Positions 1-12,600 of a stretch of DNA of 64,000 nt are shown here, in pieces. Origin of the DNA: Limnoperna fortunei. Lineage: Eukaryota > Mollusca > Bivalvia > Mytilida > Modiolidae. Position numbers and translations under genes: made by a program. The stretch is taken from positions 77,796,623-77,860,622 of the forward strand of contig OX104114.1 in assembly GCA_944474755.1 (NCBI GenBank), read 5' to 3'. Under the pieces are notes generated by a model. That model saw only the letters and a program-made list of their open reading frames with translations. It ran no database searches and was not told the DNA's origin. Position 1 is the stretch's first letter; every line of letters starts with the position of its first letter.

Positions 1-2432
1 CCTATTAGTATTCACTCTCGTTGCTAACGATGGAAAAAGGAGAAAATGTTTCGAAGTACACTTAGTTACCATAAATTAACAGAATTTTGCTACAAGAATG
101 TCATATATTTAACTTGAGTGAAAATAATCAAGATAATGTATGAGGTTCGACTGCAAAAATTCTTGGGTGATATTAAAGTTTCGGGTAATAATAAATTTTG
201 TTGATATTATAATTACGGAAGTTAATAATAGAGGGAGACCATTTGTATCCTGGTACTATGTCTCTCGGTAATAGCTCTATCGAGGAGCGTAGCTTTAAAA
301 ATCGGAAATTATAATAAAAGGCTATTTTGTGTATACAATTCCGAAGTATTCCGACATTTGTAAGAAACAATTAATAAATATTATGTCGATAATTAAAATG
401 AACTACGTGAATATTAGTTTTAATTCAAGTATACTTCTGATTTAATATATGACAAAAGATTGCATGTGCGTAAATTTTTAAATAGGCAATTCAAACTAGC
501 CACAACCTCAGGACTTAGCTTTACATAGAACCTTATGGGGGAAAAGTTCAATTGCCTACTTTTTAAAATTGCAATGCTTTCTAAGCGAATGTTCATTAGA
601 TAGTCCTTAGAAAGTGTGTGTTTTTAGTTCAATTGAAAATCGAAGACGCAAGCTTTTATGTTACATAAAAACTGATTATTTATGCTTATCTAGTCCTATA
701 CACGTACAGTTTTTTAAATCCAACCTACAATTTAGATTATCTTCTCTTATAGTTGCCATACTGTTGAGATGATCTCTATTTTGCATGGAAGCAAATGCAA
801 AAAGAAAAACACATATTCAAGAATCGAAACGTTTGATTATAATACAGCACCTATACCACGCCTTAAAAGTACAGCTAATTACACTATTGGGCCTGAAGTA
901 TATGCTGTTCATGTATGATTTAAACAAAATATTGACTGAAAGCTTTGACGCATTACAACATGATATATTATAATTGCAAAAAAAATTTAAAAAAATAACC
1001 TCTGTAACATAGATATAAACATGCTTTAAAATGCGTCCCGTAAAATTATTATTAAATCCTTTTCACAAACGCATGCAGAATGCAGAATAAATTGGCGGCG
1101 AACTGATGCTTTGCATCAAAAGTTTTCTTGTTTTTATTGTATAAACTCGCCAACTCACACACTTTACATGAAGCGTCTAATTTTTGAGTGAGGTGGTCTC
1201 GTTCATACACCGATAAATTCCTCCAAAACAGAATTTATTCAAATAATATCAAATACAACATATGTTTTGTTAAAATATTCAACCAGTATTTAAGATGTTA
1301 TCAAACAGAACAATCACCAAATTCTCCGTAACACAACAGTTTGGCAAGTTTTAAAATATTACGACAGAAAGAAACTGTCTGATAATCTACACATTTGCAG
1401 GAATAGGACTTGAAATTTCAAAATTCAAAGTTATAATTGTACTAAGAAACACAATGATTTTCGAATTCCTGGTAATCTTTATACGGATTAATGAGGAAAG
1501 ATGCGTCGATTTAAGAATGTGACAGTGGTATCATCTGCTGCTGTGATACATCTGACCTAGCTGATATTAAGAGTTTATTGGGTTGGTAGTAATGGTTCAA
1601 GTCTTTCAAAAATTTATTATTAATGCTCGGCATTATTTCAGTTTTTTTTTATTTAAAGTTGAAAATATCTGTTTGATTCGTCCTTATGGAAGATGACATC
1701 TTTTCCAAAATAACGTGTACAGTGGCTTCCTAGTTGGAAACGATAAAAAACCGTAAGCTTTTGTGTTCCAGTAAAACATTATTGTTTGTTTGTTTTGCTT
1801 CCAGAAATAAAAAGATAAAAGAGATTACTATACTGTAGTTATGGATTAGGATATAATACTTGACAAATTTATTGACATAATTAGAAAAACATGGAAATTT
1901 ATGTCGTACACGGTCAGTTGAGCCGCAGGATATATTTGTTTTAAAAAAATTAAGTTCTTAAAAAAAAATTTATATGTATGAAAATATTTAAACACATAAA
2001 ATAAACATGCAGTTAAAAAAGGAATAACAGATATTTGCTTCAGGAATTTTAGTTGAATGTTTCGCAATTTACTGTTTTTTTACCTAAATCGTAAAAGCGT
2101 TATTCTAAATATGTTATATGCAAGGAGAGAATAAGAGAATAGAATAATTTCAATATAATAGTACATGTACTACATTTGTTAGTCCTTAATACAAGCATTT
2201 TGCTAAATTTTAATATTTTTTGTTGCAAAAATGAAAATGGAAAATACAAAATTTTAACGTTTTGCTTATCACTTAAACTAAATTAATGAATTGTCAACTT
2301 TAAATCATATTGCCATGTCAATCATTATACATTCACTGACTTATCAGGATTTCTCAACCAGAGAAAATGTAATATATCGGCAAATATACATTTTGAGGGT
2401 TTAGAAATACCGATAGCATCCTCATATCAAAT
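1..2432. other. AT-rich intergenic DNA without a recognised gene
   Basis: I read both strands and found only short open frames with no recognisable domain, and no RNA gene. If Hox polarity is conventional, this is part of the spacer between Hox2 (outside the window, to the left) and Hox1. Low-complexity A- and T-tracts are scattered through it. Confidence 0.6.
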
Positions 2433-2611
2433 GCAGTAACTGTTTTATCACCCCAATAGAGCAAACAAATCGTCTGCTATTATAGCAATCTAGCAGTAAC
2501 TGTTTTATCGCCCAAATAAAGCAAACAAATTGTCTGCTATTATAGCAAATCTAGCAGTAGCTGTTTTATTACATAAATAAAACAAACTAATCCTCGTCTA
2601 TCGTGGCAAAT
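2433..2611. repeat. Three-copy 60-bp tandem repeat
   Basis: Three head-to-tail units begin at 2433, 2493 and 2554 and are 60, 61 and about 58 bp long. Each starts GCAGTA(A/G)CTGTTTTAT and continues through AA(T/A)A(G/A)AGCAAACAAAT-like sequence. The first two are nearly identical and the third has decayed. The unit length is not kept in a coding frame, and there is no open frame across it. Confidence 0.85.
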
Positions 2612-3057
2612 GACGTGCATATTGACAAAGTTTTTTTGTTACAAAAGCGTATATGTGAATCAGATCTGAAAACAAATTGATATCGGATTCCGCTTGAACG
2701 CGTGTGCTGCGTAACTGCGCATCAGACAAAAATAATCATAATTTGATGCAATTTCTGTACTGTTGCGATTTAACATGACCCGGAAGTAGTTTAAGACCAA
2801 TCAAAAACAATTAAGCAAAATTCTATTCATGTAATAAATTGGTATATTGCAAAAATATAGCAATTGGTATTTTCTGGTATATCAGGAAGACAAATCCTCA
2901 CATATAAATAAGCCGAAAAATATTCTCGTTTGAAAATATGGTTGCTGATAGTTTTTTTCCAATTTTTGAATTCAGTGTACAGTGATTGTTGAATACACCT
3001 ATTGTTGACTAGTGGTATATTTTTTCCATTTCCCATTTTAATCAACTCGCATACCAC

Positions 3058-3260
3058 AGTAAGGGAAGCGGGAGGTTTAGCATGCCATCAAACCTGGTTT
3101 ATCCCTCCATTTTTTAAAATGTCTGTACCAAGTGTGGACCATTGGTGTAGTTACTGTATTTTTGGTTGTTGGTTCTGGAGTTTGCTGGTCTCTCGGACTT
3201 TGATTTGCAAATTGTCTTTGTGACAGTTTCCTCGGTGTTCGGTATTTTGTTATTACCTTC
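3058..3260 (+). repeat. Dispersed mussel-type repeat (degenerate)
   Basis: The stretch contains GCGGGAGGTTTAGC, an AAACCTGGTTTATCC block, TGTCTGTACCAAGT, and near its end TTTCCTCGGTGTTCGGTATTTT. From memory these phrases occur in this order in a very common dispersed bivalve repeat, so the short open frames overlapping here on both strands are repeat-derived and not genes. The family name was not checked. The surroundings (2612-3057 and 3261-4400) show nothing else I recognise. Confidence 0.5.
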
Positions 3261-4427
3261 ATTTATTACTAATTTTTTTAAAAATCGATCTTTTGCTCCG
3301 TAAGTTGCTAAATAAAACAACATCTCGTAGTTGTCAACAATAAATAAAGGATAATGAAGACGTGAAAGTAAATTTCATTCATTAAAATTCTAAGATACGA
3401 TGCAGGTATACATACAAACTATATTTAATGGTCCTAATCTATCATTTGTAACCAATATTAACATCTTTTAAATATACAAATTAGCTCACAATTTATCATA
3501 CAGAATTCTAAACTAAATACACTATGTACTTCTAATATGTGCATATAAAAACAATAGTGGAATCCCATGAGAAAATATGTATCAAAATGATTTCCAAGAT
3601 ACATTTAAGACAAAATGTAATGTAAATTGAAGATATAATCCAACAAAAAACAGTTAAATAATTCACTAGAAGACAAGACGACTAGTCGAAAGTGTTCACG
3701 AATAAGAACGAGCAAAATTCAGAAAAAAAAAAGTAAATATTTGTGTGGCGGAGTTAAACCGCTTAAAGATACTTAAGAATAATTTACAAAATAATAAATA
3801 AAGCAAATGACAAAAAAATCATACAAATAGAGAGATAGTGGAAGATGCAAGCCGCGACTGTAATCTTCATCATATACAAATAAATAAATTTTTGTACTTC
3901 CGAAATCGGTTAAAGAATACCAATATGAATCGAGAAATGTTTTTAAAAAGTCGAATTTGGAATTTGGCAACAGTAACACTTGAAGTAAAATACAATAATT
4001 AGGATAAAGTCTTAACGAACCCAGTTATATTTCAACGATAACCTCAGGCCAGCAATTACATTGATTTAATTCAAACAATACGCAAACAGGCACAATTTTT
4101 TACACTAAAGGTTGTTGGAAATGAAGTGAAAATTATACCGAGAGTTAGCATCATTCTAGATGGTGGTATGGTTGGTTGGGAAGTTTTGAAATCTGACAAC
4201 CAAATGTCATTGGTCGAACAGAAGAAGGCCGTTAAAAGTGTTTCGGTATCGACAGAAAATTAACCATTTATTTTATAGTGGAAGCCGTTTGTTCTATTGA
4301 TTTTCTTTCAATCCGTTGATTGAGGAGGGTAGATTATGTTATATGTTACTGGATGTAACTAGAACACATGCACTTTGTTAGTGTAAAGAATAGAATACAT
4401 AATGCATACCATACATACATACATGCG

Positions 4428-4772
4428 TACGGTTTCCGGTGTTCGACAACACATAACTGCCCAGCGCGTTCTCAGGTGGCGGATATGGGATGCCATCTCG
4501 TTTGGGGATTGTCATGTAGGGAAGGCCCGACCGCACATGACAGTGGGTAACCTGTTTTGAGATAACAATAGGCTCGCTGTAGTCGGTACAGAAGGAAAAT
4601 CTCCCTCCCTTAATTACTTATACTGTATCCTTTTACAAGCGGCATACATAATTGTCTGCCTTTTGGATTTCTCAAATTAATTTATTGTTTGTTAACGTGT
4701 TTTTGCCCTGAATATATCCTAAAATATTGCTTGCTGAACTTAAAGGAAAATCAAACCAATCAATCAATCGAT
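4428..4772 (+). mobile_element. SINE-like element with (CAAT)n tail, inserted in a CATA repeat
   Basis: The element has a GCCCAGCGCGTTCTCAGGTGGCGGAT core near 4460. Its 3' part reads CCTGAATATATCCTAAAATATTGCTTGCTGAACTTAAAGGAAA and ends in CAATCAATCAATC. The same core and tail recur at 33.8 kb and, on the opposite strand, at 34.6 kb. CATACATACAT sequence lies on both sides (4403-4427 and from 4773), so it looks inserted into a CATA microsatellite or flanked by a CATA-rich target duplication. It resembles bivalve tRNA-derived SINEs with short tandem tails. The exact family is not established here. Confidence 0.6.
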
Positions 4773-4826
4773 CATACATACATACATACATACATACATA
4801 CATACATACATACATACATACATACA

Positions 4827-4856
<30 letters not shown>
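4773..4856. repeat. (CATA)n microsatellite
   Basis: About 21 nearly perfect copies of CATA follow directly after the CAATCAATC tail of the upstream SINE-like element. A shorter CATA run lies on the other side of that element near 4403-4425. No coding potential. Confidence 0.95.
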
Positions 4857-4859
<3 letters not shown>

Positions 4860-5219
4860 TAGCGATTACTTTTTAATTGAATAGTGTTATATTTAATGTT
4901 TTAGATATGATACTTATAAAAAAAGTAGTAATATTAAGTGGGTTTATAGTTTTAGTTCCATATTTTTTCCGAAAAAATATACATGTACTAAGTTCCTGAA
5001 GTGATATATTAGAACAAAACTAAGTCACGTTTATTGTTTTTTTGACGTAATCAGTTATTTTTGTGTGTGGAAATTTTAAACATAAAAAACAGCCGTATAA
5101 TTTCTAAAAATTTACCTGTTAAATAGATGCATATTTTTATGAATGCGTATATAATATGATCTCGAGTAAGTATTCACACACAGTTAACGTTTTTCAGATC
5201 TGATTTTTTTCCCTCTTCT

Positions 5220-5294
5220 TCGAACGTCCTAATTACAGCTGAAACATTGCTTGCTGGACCTTAAATACCAATTAATTAATCAATCAATCAATAC
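5220..5294 (+). mobile_element. SINE 3' tail fragment
   Basis: The fragment reads GAACGTCCTAATTACAGCTGAAACATTGCTTGCTGGACCTTAAA and then (AATC)n. It matches the 3' end of the elements at 4.4-4.8 kb and 34.0-34.1 kb (GCTGAAATACTGCTCGCTGGACGTAAAGC plus CAATCAATC). Only the tail region is present, as expected of a 5'-truncated retroposon copy. Confidence 0.6.
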
Positions 5295-5704
5295 TCTGCT
5301 TCGAATTGTCTCTTATGACAGGCTCATGTGAAGATGTGAAAAATATATAGAATTAAGTTCAATACATTTCTTAAATCTCAATTGCAGATATTTACATCTA
5401 TTACACAATTTTAGGAAAGACAAGCATCTACAGTCATGCATCGCGTGTGCTTGTGCTTGTTTTAAACATCTACGTTCAACTGACAAATGCTTATGGTTCT
5501 AAAGATGCAGCATTTAGTATAGAAACAGGGTCAACATTAAAACTAACGATATCAATAGCTGAGGATGAACACTGTTCATGCCGATGTTAGTATACGTTGT
5601 TTGAAGGTTTAAAAAAAATTAACAATCGATTATTAAGAATGATTTAACATAACTGAAGAATTCATAAATACAAGTACGTTCTCTCCTATGCACGAATATT
5701 GCCC

Positions 5705-7503
5705 TTACACGGACCATTGTAGCATCCATTATGCTGATACTAAGTTACACGGACCATTGTTTTATCCATTATGCTGATACTAAGTTACATGGACAATTGT
5801 GACATCCATTATGCTGTTACTAAGTTACACGGACCATTGTGGCATCCATTATGCTGATTCTAAGTTACACGGACCTTTGTAGCATCCATTATGCTGAGTC
5901 TAAGTTATACGGACCATTGTGGCACCCATTATGCTGATACTACGTTACACGGACAATTGTTGTATCGATTATGCTGATACTAAGTTACACGGACCATTTT
6001 GGCATACATTATGCTGATACTAAGTTACACGGACCATTGTGGCATCCATAATGCTGATACTAAGTTACACGGACCATTGTGGCATCCATTATGCTGATAC
6101 TAAGTTACACGGACCATTGTGGCATCCATTATGCTGATACTAAGTTACACGGACCATTGTGGCATCCATTATGCTGATACTAAGTTACATGGACAATTGT
6201 GGCATCCATAATGCTGATACTAAGTTACACGGACCATTGTGGCATCCATAATGCTGATACTAAGTTACACGGACCATTGTGGCATCCATTATGCTGATAC
6301 TAAGTTACACGGACCATTGTGGCATCCATAATGCTGATACTAAGTTACACGGACCATTGTGGCATACATTATGCTGATACTAAGTTACACGGACCATTGT
6401 GGCATCCATAATGCTGATACTAAGTTACACGGACCATTGTGGCATCCATTATGCTGATACTAAGTTACACGGACCATTGTGGCATCCATTATGCTGATAC
6501 TAAGTTACACGGACCATTGTGGCATCCATTATGCTGATACTAAGTTACACGGACCATTGTGGCATACATTATGCTGATACTAAGTTACACGGACCATTGT
6601 GGCATCCATAATGCTGATACTAAGTTACACGGACCATTGTGGCATCCATTATGCTGATACTAAGTTACACGGACCATTGTGGCATCCATTATGCTGATAC
6701 TAAGTTACACTCACCATTTTGGCATACATTATGCTGATACTAAGTTACACGGACCATTGTGGCATCCATAATGCTGATACTAAGTTACACGGACAATTGT
6801 GGCATCCATTATGCTGATACATGTACTAAGTTTAACTGACCATTGTGGCATACGTTATGCTGATTCTTAGTTACACATACCATTGTGGCATCCATTATGC
6901 TGATACTAAGTTACACAGGACTTTTGTGGCATCCATTATGCTGATACTTAGTTACAATGACAATTGTTGTATCGATTATGCTGATACTAAGTTACACATA
7001 CCATTGTGGTATCCACTATGCTGATATTAAGTTACACGGACCATTGTGGCATCTATCATGCTGATACTAAGTTACACATACCATTGTGGCATCCACTATG
7101 CTGATATTAAGTTACACGGACCATTGTGGCATCTATCATGCTGATACTAAGTTACACATACCATTGTGGCATCCACTATGCTGATATTAAGTTACACGGA
7201 CCATTGCGGCATCTATCATGCTGATACTAAGTTACACATACCATTGTGGCATCAACTATGCTGATACTAAGTTACACGGGCCATTGTGGCATCCATAATG
7301 CTGATACTAAGCTACACGGACCATTGTGGCATCCATTATGCTGATACTAAGTTACACGGACCATTGTGCAAACATTATGCTGATACTAAGTTACACGGAC
7401 CACTGTAGCATCCATTATGCTGATACTAAGTTACACGGACCATTGTGACATCCATTATGCTGATACTAAGTTACACGGACCATTGTGGCACCATTATACT
7501 GAT
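5705..7503. repeat. 40-bp satellite array, about 45 copies
   Basis: The consensus monomer is TTACACGGACCATTGTGGCA followed by TCCATTATGCTGATACTAAG. Exactly 40 bp separates most neighbouring copies, so the pattern repeats every two 60-base lines. Copies between about 5990 and 6800 are nearly identical, while those at both edges are diverged, as in arrays homogenised by unequal exchange. Recurrent variants include CATCCATA and CATACATT. Because 40 is not a multiple of 3, the array cannot keep a frame and is not coding. It ends about 1.6 kb upstream of the Hox1 start codon. Nearly every monomer carries CCATTGT, which is ACAATGG (a SOX-type core) on the other strand. Confidence 0.97.
6992..7271. 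repeat. 80-bp higher-order repeat inside the satellite
   Basis: Two monomer types alternate here. Type B has TTACACATACCATTGTGG, then CCACTATGCTGATATTAAG. Type A has TTACACGGACCATTGTGG, then CTATCATGCTGATACTAAG. B begins at 6992, 7072, 7152 and 7232; A begins at 7032, 7112 and 7192. That makes about 3.5 copies of an 80-bp dimer whose variants are shared between dimers and not between adjacent monomers. Confidence 0.9.
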
Positions 7504-8881
7504 GGTTTTAGTCGCATAGTATGTATTCTCGGTGTAAGATGTTAAGTACATACAACGCACTACTCAAGTGACACATTAACTCTATTGGCTGACTATTTCA
7601 GTAGTGTACCAATTTATTATATTGGTTTTGTTAACTGCGCCAAGTCCGATAAATGCAATACATAAAAAAACCAATAATTAAAATATAAAAAAACGCCTGT
7701 TAAACGCTTTAAAAAAACCCTACATTTTTGTCATTTTGTACTATAATCTTTTTTACTTTACAATTATAATAAGAAATATTTCATTTAGCTATCGTTTTTA
7801 AATGAACGATTACACAAGATTTTCAAAAGCCACGAACATAGCTTCAATACAGTGCATCATTTCGGCATTGAGAGCAACATAGTTATTCTCACAGACGTTG
7901 GGTTCACGCCTTTGAGACTTGTATTTTAGATAAGCAGTCATTTGTTCACATTGTATTCTCAACCTTTGTGCATTATAAATATATAATATTTATTAAATGC
8001 TATTTAAAATGCTCTCAACTCGATTCCGCTCATTACAGCCATACTCCTGCAGTTGTAGAAACAGTTATTTCGTAACGAGAATTCTGAAATCCCAGGCGAT
8101 ATTCAATCAAATCGAAATGGTGTGCCCTTTTCCAAAATTTCACACGAGTATACTGGTTGTTTAACCATGATCTTGCAAACACCCATTTTCATAAATAAAT
8201 AGAAAACTCCTTGGAAATATGAAATTTATTTTCATAATATTTAGTAATAAAATATTCTCAGCGTTCATCTTTTGTTAAAAATAAAATACTTGTTTTCGAT
8301 CGTGGTGTTACGAAAACATTTTTCTCATCTTGAATAGATTTTTCTTTGTCAGAACGTTGGCTAACTACAAAAAGAATTTTAGACGCTGGAAGTTATTTTT
8401 TTTCTTGACGTTACCTGCTGATAGGGAAATATGGAAAATGCATTCGCCTTGGTGTTGATTTACATTGTTGACAGACATATTATACGTCATACAGAGCGAT
8501 CTAAAATAAAACCACTTGACGAAAAATGAATATTGCGATAAATTATGTATTTTCCAAACAAAAATTTAACCCATGTGTATCTCGTCATGCTTTATTGAAT
8601 CTACAGATCATCAAGTGATCATCTGAAAATAATATAAAATTACCTGTATAGGTAAATTAAAAAGGACAATATTGAACACTTTGATGATTTAATCGCTTAA
8701 GAAAATATTTAATACAAAAATAAACATTACCGTTAGAAAAATAAATATTGAACAAATCATATCCAATCATTTCTAAATGCCTTTTGTATTAAATAAATAG
8801 AAAACGAGTTAATAAAACATTGGTGATTGTTTTTGAGGACGTCGACGTCTCCGTCACGGTTGAGTAATTTTGTGAAATAAT
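7504..8881. other. Unique AT-rich 5' flank of Hox1
   Basis: No open frame, repeat or RNA gene is recognised between the satellite and the promoter-proximal region. As the last 1.4 kb upstream of a Hox gene it is a natural place for cis-regulatory sequence, but apart from the sites listed separately I cannot assign elements. Confidence 0.5.
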
Positions 8882-8891
8882 CCATCAATCA
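8882..8891 (-). promoter_or_regulatory. Candidate PBX/EXD-HOX composite site
   Basis: On the minus strand the site reads TGATTGATGG, which fits the TGATNNATGG consensus bound by labial-class HOX with PBX/Extradenticle in known autoregulatory enhancers. It lies 181 bp upstream of the start codon and about 65 bp upstream of the TATA-like box. No TGACAG-type Meis/Prep site is seen close by. Ten-base matches occur by chance, so this is position-supported inference only. Confidence 0.4.
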
Positions 8892-8945
8892 AATGTTGAC
8901 TACCAACTGATGTAGTAAAATTGATCGTGATTGGATAGAGATTGT

Positions 8946-8961
8946 CACGTGGCTGTATAAG
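8946..8961 (+). promoter_or_regulatory. Hox1 core promoter: E-box and TATA-like box
   Basis: A CACGTG E-box at 8946-8951 is followed by TATAAG at 8956-8961. Transcription would then start about 25-30 bp downstream, around 8980-8990, where the sequence is TTTTCAAGTT. That predicts a 5' untranslated leader of roughly 85-95 nt before the ATG at 9073. The placement is inferred from the spacing; no transcript evidence is available. Confidence 0.5.
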
Positions 8962-9072
8962 TCTCTCTAATCTTGTCATTTTCAAGTTGTAATTTAGCTT
9001 CATTTATTTTAGATTTATCTTTAGATCGACGGCTAATTTGGGCACCCCTATTGACAATTTAACATTGTAATT

Positions 9073-9643
9073 ATGAATACCGAAAGTGATTACACACTTT
9101 GTAACTTAGATTCTCAACATTATGGAAACGGTTATTCAAATTCTGAAATCCCTAACAATATATATGGATATAATGCAGTTAATAATCGTTCATTAGACAC
9201 AGGACAAAATTATTACGGATCGGAAAATGTCATTCCGCACAATTTGTCCGGAGTCGACCTTTCCCTTGGAAACGGACAGTGTCTTTCATATCCAGTTAAT
9301 TCCACTATTATTCCACGGCATCCTAGAAATTCAGGATATGACCTACCCGAAAATCAAGGCCATTTGGTGGACAGTTACTTAAACGGACATAGTCACAATG
9401 GGTTGACAATAAATGGTGATATCCATCTCGGCGGAGGAGGCATGAGTTTGTCTCCTGGACGGACAAATTATCCTAGTTCTTGTTTGGAAAATTACGGATC
9501 ATGTTCGTTGTCAAACCCTTATGGTTCTTCTCTTCAGCAGCAAGCTCACGTAACACAAATAAAACAGGAACCGATTTCGGGACAGGAACTGCAATCAAAG
9601 CCATTCCGATGGATGCAAATAAAACGAAACACCCCGAAAACAG
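9073..9643 (+). CDS. Hox1: Hox1 (labial-class homeobox protein), exon 1
   Basis: This exon encodes residues 1-190 and the first base of codon 191 of an anterior Hox transcription factor, a nuclear DNA-binding protein that patterns the anterior body axis. The N-terminal region is rich in Tyr, Asn, Ser and Gly, as in other Hox1 proteins. Near the exon end, residues 178-190 contain FRWMQIKRNTPKT, the labial-type hexapeptide with its essential Trp-Met (W180, M181) that docks PBX/Extradenticle. IKQEP at 163-167 is a consensus SUMO-acceptor site. The start is supported by an in-frame TGA at 9052-9054, an A at -3 and a promoter-like sequence about 100 bp upstream. The splice donor is CAG|GTAGCG with GT at 9644-9645, leaving phase 1. 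Reading on past the donor reaches a stop within a few codons, so the exon must be spliced. Confidence 0.96.
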
Positions 9644-12600
9644 GTAGCGTATAAGTCCATATATATGTTATTAGTCGTTACATGGCTTAAGTATGTATAT
9701 ATAACGTTCTATTTCTTGACAGTTTATGATTAGTATTTGACGAGTATTGTGGCAGTTTTGTTTGTGTTATTATATTCACTTCACAGTGTGTATTCTTTGA
9801 CGTAAAAGCAATACACAAAAATAAATCATAAACCACAGGAATAACTTGTTAGGAATCTGATAAATAATAGGTTATAATGCAGAGCGTCTGGATAAGTCTG
9901 TTGTTTTAATGCTTGCACTTCACAAGAATTTGATAAATTGCTGAAAATAATTTATTCTGTCTTGTTTAAAAGTTTTTATAGACATAAACTAATGGGAAAC
10001 AGATAAACAACAATTTTCGACAAATTATTTATTTCGAAAAAAACAGAAGTAATACAATATTAAAATACATTTATATTATAATGTTCTGGCATCATCTCGG
10101 CTTGAGTTTTTGCTCAGATGTAACATCTTTAGTGCAAAGATTTTTTTAAAACAAAAAATCTGTTCCCAGTTTTTTATAAATTTAATTGTGTATTCTATAA
10201 ATATACTTTTATTTAAAAACTACACATATCTCCTGTTTTAATAATTAAATCGGAAAACTTGCAAATAATATTCATAAGTCTGGAATTTAAAAACTAACGG
10301 TCATTTTAAACATTATCATCATATATCATCTGAAATCGAAACCCATGAGAACGGTCAAACAAAGCCATGCACAAGTAAAACATATTTTTACAAAATTGTA
10401 AATCACGGTATGATGTTACCGTTGTTTACTCCCGCGGGCAACTTCGTTTGCGGATCTAAACAAAATATTGATCATAAATTACATAAAAATCAAAATATAT
10501 TTAAAAAGTTTAAAGGATTAAGTAATAATGTTGACAGATTAAGTGCTTTATAATATGGCTATTTATAGAGGGTCGTAAAACTTTTAAACTACTTCAAGCG
10601 TCGAAATATGATTCTCTCTGATTTGTATCATTTCTCAAGGAAATTTTTTTCGTAACTTTTTTTTTAATAAATTTTACAATTTTTTTGTCAGATAATTAAA
10701 TTTACAATTTATCGGAATATTCTTCCTCTTTTATTAAACACGAGAATGAAACTTATTTTTTTATCTCAATTTATAGATTTAGATTTTTAAACAATTATAT
10801 AGCTTTCGATTTTTAAACAATATTAAATCTTTCATCCTTTACAAGTGGTTTAATTAAATTTTTGCGGTTTCGATAAGTTCTATAAAGGCTACTTTCTTTA
10901 TTTAATTAACATATATGTGGTCAACATTTTCTTTCGAATTTATAAATTGAATGAATGCAATCAGAAGGATAAAAAACAGCGAATATAAAATTAATTTATC
11001 AGCCTTATAATATAGGAAACTTAAGATTTAGTTTAAGATCATTTTAAAAGGTGTTGAGCAAGAAATGCTTTTGTATTTCGAATTTACATTGTTTACATTT
11101 TCATAAGGGACTGGTATTAAGCTGTTATTGACTTATGTTTATGTAAGGAATTGTTCGTATTTTAATATTGGAAAAAGATTACATAATAATTTACATGTCA
11201 AATGAAATACAGTAGGAATACGATTTACAGCTTGGACGATGATATTTCAGTTTATTGTAGAACTTTTTATATAAACACTTGTATCCTTACTATGTGTTTT
11301 TAAATCATAATATAACAGCCGAATCATTCTTTTTTATATACTTGATGCAGTTGTCACATTCGACTTTGATGATAATGTCATTTTTTGTTCTTTCCGATGA
11401 AAAATTGATTCTAGTAGGATTACATGTAGTTTCACAATATTCCCATGTTCCAACACCCCTAGTTTGTACCTAAATGATGTCCTTTCATAACAAAGTCATT
11501 AATTTTCTCAAGATAATAAACTGGACAACGAGATGAAATATGGCTGTTATAATTGTACTTTGTATTTTTAGACTCGGTTTTATTTTGGTACAACAATGTT
11601 TGACTTACAAGTGATTTAACTTTGTAATACTTTAAGTCAATATATGAGCATGTTACATTTATTCCATAAAGTTTAGTGCATTCTTGTACTGCGTTGGCCT
11701 TGTTCTTGGACAATTTAATTATATATAGTTTAGTGTCCAAAGGATATTTACAATATAACTAAGTTAATGTGTATGACGTTGGTACTAATTTTCTTTAATT
11801 TCCAGAATTTTAAACCTTACCAAAATGTCTATTAAAAATTATTAGGAGTAAACAATTAAAAACAGAAACAAGAAGTCTCAAACTAGTAAGCTCTCCTACA
11901 CTTCGAAGATCTGTAACCTGCAAACAAGTTTGTTTACGAGAGAAACTAGTGAAAAACGTGGCTTAACATTTTTATGTTACGATGGTTAAATTTTGATTAT
12001 TGATTTTTACTATGAAAATATAATTGTTTTCTTTTGTGTGAGCATTTATTGCGAACATTGAAATCATACGCTTTTTTAAAATAATATCTTGGATGTACGT
12101 AAAAATTGTAAGATCTTTGTTTCCTGTAAGGTGAACTTATTTTGTTTATAATTCAGTTTTTGACTGTGGTAAGACATCTGTGGTTGTCTGTAGTTTAGAT
12201 TGAATGCCCGTGTTTACCTATATACTTATCCTAAATTTGTATTTCCAATAATCTTTTCCGCAAACGTGTACATCACTGCAGAGTCACTGCGGTTGATACC
12301 AAAAGTATAATGACGTCTGCTACACGCATCTACAATTGGCTCTTCAGATTCTATTCTTATTCTTCTCTGTGTTTGCATAACTTGTCGATGTTAAGAGGTA
12401 AAGTCTACCCGTCCCGTATCAAAGCATTTGACTAATCTACTTTACTTGTAAAAAGCTAATATTGTCTGTTATTTGTAAATTTACTTTTCTATTAAACATT
12501 CGGATTTTTGTCGACAAGTAAATTATGAAATTACACAAAACAATTTTATCGAGTTCCGCTGGTGCCATGTTGTAAGATAAACGGGCTGTTTATTATTGAT

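Noticed and set aside
5705..7503. CRISPR-like regular repeats
   Set aside because: The 40-bp units are contiguous with no unique spacers and the DNA is animal nuclear, so this is a satellite.
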